DNA from: Amanita rubescens
Lineage: Eukaryota; Basidiomycota; Agaricomycetes; Agaricales; Amanitaceae
Assembly (NCBI GenBank): GCA_015039365.1
Contig: WION01000482.1
Location: forward strand, 1 to 39,968
Length of the DNA: 39,968 bases
Direction of reading: 5' to 3'
Below, piece by piece: positions 32,219 to 39,968 of the stretch (position 1 is its first letter; the number at the start of each line of letters is the position of its first letter). The position numbers and the translations under genes were made by a program. The notes beneath the pieces are model-generated. The model saw only the letters and a program-made list of their open reading frames with translations. It was not told where the DNA came from and searched no databases.

Positions 32219-34161
32219 TCAGCACCTCCCAGCCCTCTCCTCCCTCTCGTGTATAGCAGCCAACGCATTTCCAAACGCAGTTAAATCAAACGCAGGAGTC
32301 TCCCCCGCATCTGGATCGTGATACCGTTCCCTTAACATCTCCATCGCGTGCATGACAAGGTCCGATGAGAGTCCGTTGAAGGTATGATCTCCCTCTTTCC
32401 TTTCCTCGTTGCCTAGTGATAATGATAGTGTCGACATTAACGATAACGGTAAGGAAGGTGGTGATAAACTTTGTCGGCGAGGCTTTTGGGATTGAGCTCC
32501 CGTCGTCTCCGCATGTTGTGGACTTTGATTCTGGTCCGATTCGATTTGGCTGAGAGGGTAAACCCTAGAAAGTGGTCCTGGTCCACCGAGACCAGATGAA
32601 GAAGAAGTTCGTGAGGACGCGGATGAAGGAGGTGTCGAGGGACCTGGTGAAGATAGAGTTGAAGATGTTAGTGAAGACGATGAGCGTTTGATTAAAAGTG
32701 ATGGGCGGAGGGAGCTCGTTGAACTGGTGGTTGTGGTTGTGGGAGAGGAAGGAGGCAAAGCAGGGCGACGAGGGTAAGAATATGGATTTTGGGATTGAGA
32801 CCTGATCCAATCTTGAACGAGGTAGTGCTCCCTCGTTGGATTGTACCCGCATGCGGCGAATAGTTCCAACTGACGAGAAAAGTTACGAGTGGGGTTGAAG
32901 AGAGGTAGGGCTGCATAAATATGGAGGCGATTAACGGCGCGGGTGAATGGGATAAACAACACTCAGGCTCACCGTTTTCCAGAACGCCAAAAGCCTCTTT
33001 TGGAGACATGTTTTTCAATTCTATTACTGTTTGATGCCGTCAGCCGTTGATATCTCCGAGAAAGTAAACACCCACAGGAAGCACAAGCGACGGTACACGC
33101 TCTCGACTCTACAGAGCAATGGATCAATGCCATGCCACCCTCACTTAAAGCCTGCGCAACAAACTTGCATGCATCTGGCAGCGTGATGAGTAAATCTCCA
33201 TTTTTCGAATCCGAAACAGTCAAATGCTGGTATCTTGTGAGAGTCGTTGAAGTGGGTATCGTGGGAGGAATTCTACAGGGTGAGATTGTCAAAAGATGGG
33301 TTACGCCCAAGTCCTGAATGAGCGCCTCTGCTTGGACTGGGTCTTCAGGGAAGCCACTAAACAGATGTGTTAATCAGCTTATCAAATTGGGTGCCAGAAT
33401 GACGGTGACGGACCTGCTCAACAGCAGTTTATCCGGGAGGATGATTGTGGAGTCGCTTAAATAGTTGAGGTATGCCGTCATGTTTTGTTTTTGCTGGCGT
33501 TTCCATGTACGGTAGGTAGGGTCGTTAGGGCCTGGAGCATACCCGCAAGCAGCGAAAGCCACGAGTTGAGTGATGAAGCCGTAGTTTGGGTGAGCTTGCG
33601 GTCGTACTATGGAGTGGCGCCGAGTAAGAATTGCCGGTGATATCGTTAACAGAACGCTTCTCGAGAAGCGGAACGTAATGCTCACCTGTTTTTATAAATT
33701 TTATTGCGCTGGCGGCGTCCATCCCTCTTGACTTCATAACTAGAGTGAATAGGTCAACAAATACGCTCACACTATGTACAGCCGCCATTTTACGCACGAT
33801 AAGCAGCCACAACCGTTGTGCTTCTAGAAATACCCATGACACAATGCACAAGCACTCTCCCACCGTCATTTATCGCATCTTGTATAAATTGACATGCCTT
33901 GGGGAGGTGGATGAGTAGATCCTCGTACTCAGAGTCTTCCACGGTTATTGCCAAGTGGCATTTGCCAGTAGAAGGGTAATCGGGGCAGACAGAGAGAATG
34001 TGGGTTACGCCGATGGACAAGCGGTGTTGTTCTGACAATGCAGCAGATAAGCTGATGTCACGTTGAGTGTCAGCGATGGTATTCCCTCAGTTTTCGGCGC
34101 GGACTCACTTGCCAATGTATACCTGGTCATGAATGATTTCTGTGAGGCTGACCGCCGACAT
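32219..34161 (-). CDS. Tandem dual-specificity protein phosphatase, second domain degenerate
   Basis: The model gives 526 residues from seven exons (descending): 34161-34109, 34051-33798, 33739-33686, 33606-33414, 33356-33076, 33026-32973 and 32910-32219. All phases agree. Domain 1 starts SLTEIIHDQVYIGNLSAAL and carries an intact P-loop HCVMGISRS, AYLMKSRGMDAASAI and the post-loop RPQAHPNYGFITQL. Domain 2 follows LLLSSGFPEDPVQAEALI with GVTHLLTIS and a loop reading HCSVESRAC. It has four residues, not five, between Cys and Arg and no conserved glycine. It then continues MSPKEAFGVLENALPLFNPT. Domain 2 is therefore probably inactive and regulatory or substrate-binding. The tail (about 330-526) is Ser/Pro/Thr-rich. 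An upstream in-frame exon beginning at 34325 (MTSSTEV) could extend the N-terminus. The chosen start fits the domain edge. Confidence 0.85.
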
Positions 34162-34314
34162 GGAGGACTGAGGGAAAGTAAGCTTTTGGGGTTCGAATAT
34201 GATAAGCATGCCTCACCGGTTACCCTTAAAAGAACGTCAGGCCGGTCAGCCAGCGACCGTCGTGTTATCTGCGCCACCTCCCTTGTTAAGTTCTCACTCC
34301 CGGTCACCTCCGTA

Positions 34315-34326
34315 GATGACGTCATC
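34315..34326. promoter_or_regulatory. CRE palindrome upstream of the phosphatase gene
   Basis: GATGACGTCATC is a perfect 12-bp palindrome with the full TGACGTCA core bound by ATF/CREB-type bZIP factors. It lies about 155 bp upstream of the phosphatase start. In fungi such sites are used by stress-MAPK-controlled Atf1-like factors, so control of a MAPK-phosphatase-like gene by stress is plausible but unproven. Confidence 0.45.
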
Positions 34327-34593
34327 CGCCGGCTACTCCGCCCGACGTTCTTCTAATAACCGAGGATGGATCCTCTTACCGAGATATTCAAACGGCGAGT
34401 GCAGTGCATCATTGTTCAATTTCCTTCTGAACGCTGGTAGTCTGTGGGCATGTTCATCGCGAGCACGTTTCCACCAGCACAGACTCGGACCTGTTTTCGC
34501 CATTAGTCATCACTTCCATCTGACGTGAATCATAATGTCAATGACATGTTCTGTGGAGCCCAACAAACGTGCTTCTGGATTCAGTTGCTTTCT

Positions 34594-35288
34594 GATCGGT
34601 TCAGCAGCTCTTGTCTATCTCCCGATCAAGCGTGCGCCAATGGCAAATTCTTCCCGGAGAGACCAGCCTTGGATGTTTTGTGCGCGTCCTTGACGTAACG
34701 GACGTGGACACCGGTGAATTAATCACTTTGGCCCGGCGAGTGAACGTACCCAGTGACTGTCAGTATCAACCAAGACGCCACATAATCTATGGTTTGATTG
34801 CTGGTCGCTCCGCGGCGGTGTTGCGGCCTCGTTTGGGATCAGAGAGGATAAGGAGCGCCGTCAAATCTCCTAAGACTCTGTGGGGTTTTTCAACAGATAG
34901 CACAGGCCTAATTACTCAATGTCCGTTATCGATCGGTCCTGTTGATGATCTGTCGAATCCTACAATTAACTGTCAAGGTCAACTACGTATCCTTGAGAAA
35001 CCCCATTTTAACACCAGATCCACTGACGAAATCTTCAAAGAGTATAAATTCCAGGCACGTTCCTCGAAAGGTACCCTGCGGCCGTCACTGATAGGCGAAA
35101 CATGGTCGATCGTTTTACCAAGTATCGGGTTCCATCCCCAAGACCAGTGCCCTGGTAGCGCCGGAAAACAGGACCGCGGTGTCGAATCTTCCGATAAATG
35201 GTCACCAACGATGGAGTTGGTGATAATGTTAGTAGTTTTCCTTTGCTTTGTAGGTTGGGATCTGACTGATCTATCGGCTGTCCATTAA
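34594..35288 (+). CDS. Unassigned long ORF, possibly terminal exon of an unknown gene
   Basis: This is an open frame of 231 codons with no ATG until near its end, so if real it must be joined to an upstream exon. A candidate acceptor (CGGTTCAG, about 34604) follows a CTGAT branch-like site. The translation has ordinary composition (e.g. YQPRRHIIYGLIAGRS, ETWSIVLPSIGFHPQDQ) and ends in a hydrophobic segment (MELVIMLVVFLCFVGW) close to the C-terminus, like a tail anchor. I recognise no family. The length is longer than expected by chance at this base composition, but one such ORF in 40 kb is not decisive. Confidence 0.3.
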
Positions 35289-35599
35289 AGGGCGTACTGC
35301 AGTCCTAACGTTTTGAGGACACGAGTACCGCATACTCGCTTTTGTAGAAGTGGATGGTCGTAAAGCAAGTTGGGATGGTCCCTGTCATTCCGTTTAAACT
35401 TTATCAGCCCTTCATTTAGGGTCATTAATCGCAAGATCTAATGCTTGCCAAGCACTTACGATATCTAGGCATAATTAACTAGAGCGGCTATCCGAGTTAT
35501 GTCTTGTTGACTCGAACACCACCGCACCGGTGTTACTCAGATACACTTTTTCTATTCACGATAACTATATCCTCCGGAATCTCCAACATGTTCACTTCA

Positions 35600-35875
35600 C
35601 TCCCATCTCACTCGAAATAAACCCATGTTTGACAGACGGGATATGGCCACGACTCTCGGATGGTGATTACCGTCTATAAAGAATTCACCATATAACTCCT
35701 CCACATCGCCAAAGTGCAACGTCGCTACAATTACGTGGAAAAGTCACGGTGGAGGTTTTTCGCCACGAATTTTCCCGCAACGATGTCGCCCAAGCCATTG
35801 AACTCGGAAGTGTATGCCGTCGCTAGATCTGATGAACCCTTTGGCTACGTGAGCGAAGGTGGTCGTTTCGGCTAT
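35600..35875 (-). pseudogene. Decayed GGGGSW-family gene copy 1
   Basis: This matches the 121-aa genes at 37033 and 39360. The would-be start is ATA instead of ATG (35875-35873), followed by AETTTFAHVAKGFIRSSDGI. An in-frame stop follows the GEKPPP stretch, a later recognisable block reads FHVIVATLHFGDVEELYGEF, and the C-terminal GGGGSW end is missing. Loss of start, an internal stop and loss of the end make it non-functional. Confidence 0.7.
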
Positions 35876-36194
35876 TTATGAGTAGGAGTCTAGAGTTTTG
35901 GTGAGTGCCGGTCGAGATTCGAGCCGTGCAGATGGAGGATGTGTGTTACGATGCGCTGAAGAATACGGTCATCTCGCTCGAGATTGCGCACATGGTTAGT
36001 GTGCCTTTCCTGGATTGTCAACGGAGTTCACATGTCATTATTGAACTCCGTCCATTTTCCAGTTTACTCGTGTTAGATACGTGATATGTTGACATGCTCA
36101 AAACAAATGAACACTCGTTCATGCACTCCCTACAAATGCATCTTTCCTTGCACGATAGCAATGTCCTCCACTTCATTTCACTCCCGAATGGACA

Positions 36195-36474
36195 CCGAAG
36201 TACAAACGCCATCGGCGACAAAACTTCCTGGCAGAATCTCCGCGAGTGGTCCATCAATGCGCGACCTAGTGATAATTCTCCCGGGTTTGATGAACGGGAC
36301 TCGGAGATGGCCACGACGGGATGGATGTTAACGTCCAGATGTCCATATGTGCGCAAGGGGGGAGGGTTCCCTGAATCTGCCCGAAAAGAGTTTACGCATG
36401 CCCTCAATGACGAATTTGGCTTGGAAGTGTATGCCATCGCGGCATTTTTGAGAAGCCTCGGTGGTTTTGGTCAT
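36195..36474 (-). pseudogene. Decayed GGGGSW-family gene copy 2
   Basis: The start ATG is kept (36474), with MTKTTEASQKCRDGIHFQAK and MRKLFSGRF matching the family. The segment coding the LDELYADF block is then deleted and the frame shifts. Family sequence resumes in another frame (DVNIHPVV), then another (VPFIKPGRIITRSRIDGPL), and the GGGGSW motif is altered (SFVADGV). At least two frameshifts and one deletion. Confidence 0.7.
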
Positions 36475-37032
36475 AGTGAATAAAGTGACGAGTCTTCGAG
36501 TTTCGGTCAGTGTCAATCAAGCTGTGGATATGAAACATTGATCGAATAGCAGTGTAATGTCACGATGTGCAAATGAAAAATACCTGCATCAGGTTCTTGT
36601 TTACGACGTTCTTGTGCACTATGCCTTCCCTCACCCTGGGTTGTCACCGAAGTTCACACGTCAGTATTGAAGTCTATATGACATGACCACTTGGGGTGCC
36701 GATTTGATGGGTGACAGGGGTTATGAAAGCATACGAGAACAGCAAGCAATTGGTCTTCGTAGGTCCAAGTAAACCATTTTGTTTGAGGTACCTGCTGCAA
36801 TCAATGCGAGTCCTCAAGTCGTTGGATTGACAGGATCCGACAACGAAAGATAAGGAGGGCTAGTGTGCGGCGATATGTTCTCGATGGCATCCCTTATTTC
36901 TGACTCGTTCTGATGATCAGACTCGAAACAATACATATGACACTTGATAGGACCACTTTGAGTCCTAAAAAAATACAAATTTCTTTTTACAAAGTTATTT
37001 CTTGTCAATTCCCCACGTATTCACTTCGCTCC

Positions 37033-37398
37033 CTAACCAACCAGCCAAGATCCACCACCACCGACATCAAATCCTTCAGGAAGAACCCCGGCGACCGGTC
37101 CCTTAATGACGAACGTAGTAGTCTCCGTAGTCTCATGTTTGACGAACGGGAGACGGATGTTACCCGGGCCCACGAAGTGATACCTACTAACGTCTATGCG
37201 GAAGTCTGCATATAGCTCGTCCAGATGCTGATAGTACAAGTTCGCCACGGGTACGTGGAAGGGGGTAATTCTATAGTCGAATTTACCCGCAAAGCGTTTA
37301 ACCACGCCGTCGATGATGAATTCGAAAAGGAAGTTAAGGCCATCCTCGCATTTGAAGAAGCCTCTGGCTTCGGGGCCGGACGTGGCGGTTTCGGCCAT
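37033..37398 (-). CDS. GGGGSW-family protein A, 121 aa
   Basis: This is an intact single-exon gene. The protein is short, soluble, without signal peptide or membrane segment, and rich in alternating hydrophobic residues that suggest a beta-barrel or beta-sandwich. Notable blocks are EARGFFKCEDG, HLDELYADFRIDV, IRLPFVKHE and a C-terminal VGGGGSWL. It aligns without gaps to the gene at 39360-39725 at 78 of 121 identical positions by hand count. That conservation, against two decayed siblings nearby, indicates selection on the protein. I do not recognise the family and no biochemical role can be read from it. Two tandem copies of its promoter region lie upstream, each with an ATAAATA TATA-like box. 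Confidence 0.75.
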   Translation of the reverse strand: MAETATSGPEARGFFKCEDGLNFLFEFIIDGVVKRFAGKFDYRITPFHVPVANLYYQHLDELYADFRIDVSRYHFVGPGNIRLPFVKHETTETTTFVIKGPVAGVLPEGFDVGGGGSWLVG

Positions 37399-37445
37399 AG
37401 TGAGTATAGTCTCAGGCTAAAGTTTCGGTCGGCGTCAGTAGGTAT

Positions 37446-37912
37446 GTCGGGGTGGGGAGTATTGATCGTACCGGTAGAGTAGACTGAGTAGTGTTAAGGT
37501 ATTCGGATGAAGAATACTTTCACCTAGCCCTTATTTATGCGTTTCTTGAATCTTGAGCATGTTAGGCTATGCCTTTCCTGGGTTGTCAAGTGACAGGATT
37601 CACATAGCATGACTATTGATTGACAGGGCTTATGCAAAATTCCTAAAACAGTACTCGAGTGGTTTTCGGGTTGTTTACCAGCAGGTCTAATCTGTCGGGG
37701 TGGGTACCGGTGGAATTTGGATGAAGAATACTTTTTTACCTACCTCTTATTTATGCATTTCCTGAGCATGTTAGGGTACGACTTTCCTGGGTTGTCTGTC
37801 AAGTGACAGAGTTCACATGTCTGCGATAACATAACCGTTGATTGACAGGACTTATGCATAATTCCTAAAACGGTAATCGAGTGGTTTTCAAGCCGTCTAC
37901 CAGCAGGTCTAA
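37446..37912 (-). repeat. Duplicated promoter module upstream of GGGGSW gene A
   Basis: Copies at about 37446-37690 and 37691-37912 share, in order on the plus strand: GTCGGGGTGGG, a CCGGT-containing spacer, GGATGAAGAATAC, TTATTTATGC (TATA box in minus sense), GGTTGTC-AAGTGACAG, TTCACAT, TTGATTGACAGG, ATTCCTAAAAC and CAGCAGGTCTAA. Identity is high by eye. The same blocks occur before gene B and, weaker, before copy 2, so they form the family's common promoter. Confidence 0.8.
37531..37540 (-). promoter_or_regulatory. TATA-like box of GGGGSW gene A
   Basis: GCATAAATAA in minus sense, about 133 bp before the start at 37398. The same element recurs at 37747-37756 (second promoter copy) and at 39843-39854 before gene B. 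Confidence 0.45.
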
Positions 37913-39057
37913 GTGAACGGGCGGTCGTCACTGGAACGCCGACACGAACCTTGCGCCCGATTTCTTTATATTGCATAACAGTAGAGGAGGGATGAAAGGA
38001 AAAACCGAGTCAGCGGGAGCTTTATCTGAGCATCTTATCTTATCTCTAACCGTTTTCCCACGCTTTGCCGTTTTTGTGAATTTACCATGACCTTGCGGCT
38101 CGAATGTTGCATTAGTTCCTTCCGCAACCCTGCAAATTTTAAAGTCGCTGGATTTGGCAAGGGGGCTGGTTGGGCTGGTGTGCGGTATGTTTTCTCGATA
38201 ACATCACTTGCGTGAGTTTTTGTATCCAAGATGATCACCGGGCTTATGAACACTCCATTGGTCACCCCCAGTGAGAAATGTATCCGCTCCAGGCCGATAC
38301 AAGCCGCAATCGCGGACAACAGAGGCTGAGAGAAGAAAAACTTTCCGCTTTAACGTTTTTTTGAGGCCATCCTCATTGAGAAAAAGTAGCCATGGAACAT
38401 TTTTTTCATTGCTCGGTCGAGAAACGACAAATCCGCTATAGGCCTCTACAAACCACCACATTCTGCTCCGATCCTCCCTCCCACCCCCACCTGCTCTCCT
38501 TTACTCTCGTCCGCTCTCATCCTCCCCATTCCCACCCCCTCACCCCATCCTCATCCGCCCTGCTTGTCTAGTCTGCTTCTTATTTTGCTTTTAACTCTAG
38601 TTAGCTCGCTAAGTCATAGCACATGTAAAATGATGTACCTTGAGTTGTTTCTTCCCATCTTAAGATGGTCCAGGCAGGGTAAGCATTGGAGTGATCTGGG
38701 GATGGCTTGCATGGTTTCGTGAGTGGGGCAAGAGGCGAAAAAAGCGCATATATGCACTCACCTGTACATAACCAATTTGTTCAGGGTATTGCGGCTGCCA
38801 ATGGCAATGTCCTGTTCACATTAGGTGAGAGGGTAGAAAGAGTTTGGCTGGTTAGTTATACTTTAATGCACATATATTTAACACATACGGGGCAGCGTAC
38901 TCAGCGTCAGTGAGCGTCAACGATATTGCAACATTGGCTCTGGGCGACGATTCATGAGAAATTTGGAGTGAGGCAACGGGCGCACTTGAAGGCAGGGAGT
39001 GCGAGCGTGGTGGTGGTGGCGAGGTGAAATGGTTGTGACGTCGTCGGAGTGATTAAG
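37913..39057. other. Gene-poor spacer with polypyrimidine tract and inverted repeat arm
   Basis: No gene is supportable. Two minus-strand ORFs (38035-38319 and 38204-38461) overlap in different frames and have no motif. A plus-strand tract almost purely of C and T spans about 38463-38580. The left arm of a 21-bp inverted repeat lies at 38260-38280 (partner 39277-39297). Confidence 0.45.
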
Positions 39058-39297
39058 TCCATTGTTTGGTTACCCAAACAATGGATCGAGGGAGTTGGAC
39101 AGATTTTTACGTGGACAAATCTTTGCCATTTTTCGTACGTTGGACACGATGGTAAATATGGTGCGAGATAAGATACGAAGGGATGCGAGAGGACACGAGA
39201 GGAATAGCAAAAGCAGCGCGACTACGACGCGAAGGTCACAGCGGCTGTCACCGGATTTCCCGGCTGGCCAGCCGCGCATTTCTCACTGGGGGTCACC
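38260..39297. mobile_element. Possible MITE-like remnant bounded by 21-bp inverted repeats
   Basis: The 21 bases at 38260-38280 and the reverse complement of 39277-39297 agree at 20 positions. No transposase is encoded between them and no clear target-site duplication flanks them. The right end lies in a GC-rich palindromic patch (14-bp palindrome CGGCTGGCCAGCCG at 39261-39274; GGTCACC/CACCGG repeats to 39312). A non-autonomous DNA transposon is one reading; chance or rearranged repeats is another. Confidence 0.3.
39058..39085. repeat. 12-bp perfect hairpin
   Basis: The arms TCCATTGTTTGG and CCAAACAATGGA are perfect complements separated by TTAC. It is an isolated intergenic element 275 bp past the stop of GGGGSW gene B. 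It could be a binding site, a terminator-like hairpin or a small element's end. Confidence 0.6.
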
Positions 39298-39359
39298 GGT
39301 TCACCGGTCACCAAGAAAAATGCAATTTTCCTCTCATGAAGCAATAAATATCTCCTATA

Positions 39360-39725
39360 TCACCGAAGCAGCCAAGATCCACCACCACCGACAATAAATC
39401 CTTCAGGAAAAATCCCGGCGAGCGGTCCATCAATGAAGAACCTAGTAGTCTTCACAATCTCATGCTTGATGAACGGGAGACGGATGCTGCTTGGGCCCAC
39501 AATGGGATGACTATTAACGTCGATGCGGAAGTCTGCGTATAGTTCGTCCAGATGGTCATAGCGCAAGATCGCCACGGGGACGTCGAAGGGGATAATCCTA
39601 TGGTCGAATCGACCCGAAAAGGGCTTACGCACGCCTTGGACGATGAATTCGGCAAAGAAGCTAATACCATCCTCGCATCTGAAGAAGCCTCTGGCTTCGT
39701 GGGTAAACGTGGTGATTTCGGTCAT
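39360..39725 (-). CDS. GGGGSW-family protein B, 121 aa
   Basis: This is an intact single-exon paralogue of the gene at 37033-37398, with the same length and ungapped alignment (about 64% identity). The same landmarks are present: EARGFFRCEDG, HLDELYADFRIDV, IRLPFIKHE and VGGGGSWLL. It has no signal peptide and no transmembrane helix. Differences are spread over predicted strand surfaces, while the central and C-terminal blocks are fixed. Its upstream region carries the family promoter blocks (GGATGAAGAATAC, ATAAATA box, TTGTCAACGGAGTTCACATGTC). Function unknown. Confidence 0.75.
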   Translation of the reverse strand: MTEITTFTHEARGFFRCEDGISFFAEFIVQGVRKPFSGRFDHRIIPFDVPVAILRYDHLDELYADFRIDVNSHPIVGPSSIRLPFIKHEIVKTTRFFIDGPLAGIFPEGFIVGGGGSWLLR

Positions 39726-39968
39726 ACTAGTGGGTTGAGTCTAGAATTTCGGTGAGTGCTAGTCGAGCCGTGGAGATGGGAAATATCGACCGTACCGGCG
39801 GTGTAGTTTTAGGATGTGTGGATGAAGAATACGTTCACCAGGCTTTTATTTATGAGATTCGAGCGGATGCACTTCCTGAGTTGTCAACGGAGTTCACATG
39901 TCATAACTCCGTCTGCGATAACATTGATCGTACCGGCGGTGTAGTTTTAGGTTGCAGCGTGCTTCTTA
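39726..39968 (-). promoter_or_regulatory. Promoter region of GGGGSW gene B with a second partial module
   Basis: Family promoter blocks run from 39786 to about 39920, including a TATA-like ATAAATA at 39843-39854. The block GTACCGGCGGTGTAGTTTTA occurs at about 39791 and again at about 39931, so a second module starts just before the window ends. This suggests further promoter or gene copies to the right. Confidence 0.55.

Noticed and set aside
34063..34356. 97-codon plus-strand ORF over the phosphatase 5' end
   Set aside because: Antisense to confirmed phosphatase exons; no family features.
36094..36483. 129-codon plus-strand ORF
   Set aside because: Antisense to the decayed GGGGSW copy 2; the minus-strand reading matches the family.
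38035..38461. Two overlapping minus-strand ORFs (94 and 85 codons)
   Set aside because: Overlap each other in different frames, no motif, no splice support.

Overview
The window is nuclear DNA from a filamentous basidiomycete, most likely an Agaricomycete. The genes are closely spaced and cut by many short introns (about 48-80 bp, mostly GT-AG with CTRAY-like branch sites). Base composition is balanced, and the housekeeping proteins look basidiomycete. I cannot assign a genus. No rRNA, tRNA, CRISPR array or complete transposon was seen. Almost every multi-exon gene below was rebuilt by hand with splice phases checked exon by exon, so the models are internally consistent but have not been tested against RNA.

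Left part (1-10.6 kb): the 3' portion of VPS41 (HOPS tethering complex, +); a 5'-truncated copy followed by a complete gene for a secreted CPL1-like cysteine-rich protein (+); RRP43 (exosome ring subunit, -); HOM2 (aspartate-semialdehyde dehydrogenase, -); EMC6 (ER membrane complex, +), which has a 12-nt internal exon; and a DUF6593-like small protein gene (+). HOM2 and EMC6 are divergent across an 82-bp promoter holding a TCACGTGA palindrome. A gene-poor stretch follows to 12.3 kb.

Middle (12.3-28.4 kb): a TTC27/Emw1-type TPR gene (single exon, -); a conserved-looking unknown gene (+) whose stop codon lies in the first unit of a perfect 3 x 122-bp tandem repeat; a 50-aa secreted cysteine-containing peptide (-); mitochondrial methionyl-tRNA synthetase MSM1 (-); SWA2/auxilin-like clathrin-uncoating J-protein (+); a six-exon unknown Arg/Ser/Pro-rich gene (-); a two-finger GATA factor (-); and the ER-shaping protein lunapark, LNP1 (+).

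Right part (28.4-40 kb): a gene-poor stretch, then a tandem dual-specificity phosphatase gene (-) whose first domain has an intact HCX5R loop and whose second has lost one residue of the loop. An unassigned 231-codon ORF follows. The last 4.4 kb is a local gene-family array on the minus strand: two intact 121-aa genes ending in a GGGGSW motif, two decayed copies, and several copies of a shared promoter module. The array probably continues past the right edge.

Housekeeping genes dominate. The most unusual parts are the GGGGSW family cluster, the half-dead tandem phosphatase, the EMC6 microexon, two GC-AG introns in one window, the perfect 122-bp triplication and the truncated CPL1-like duplicate.
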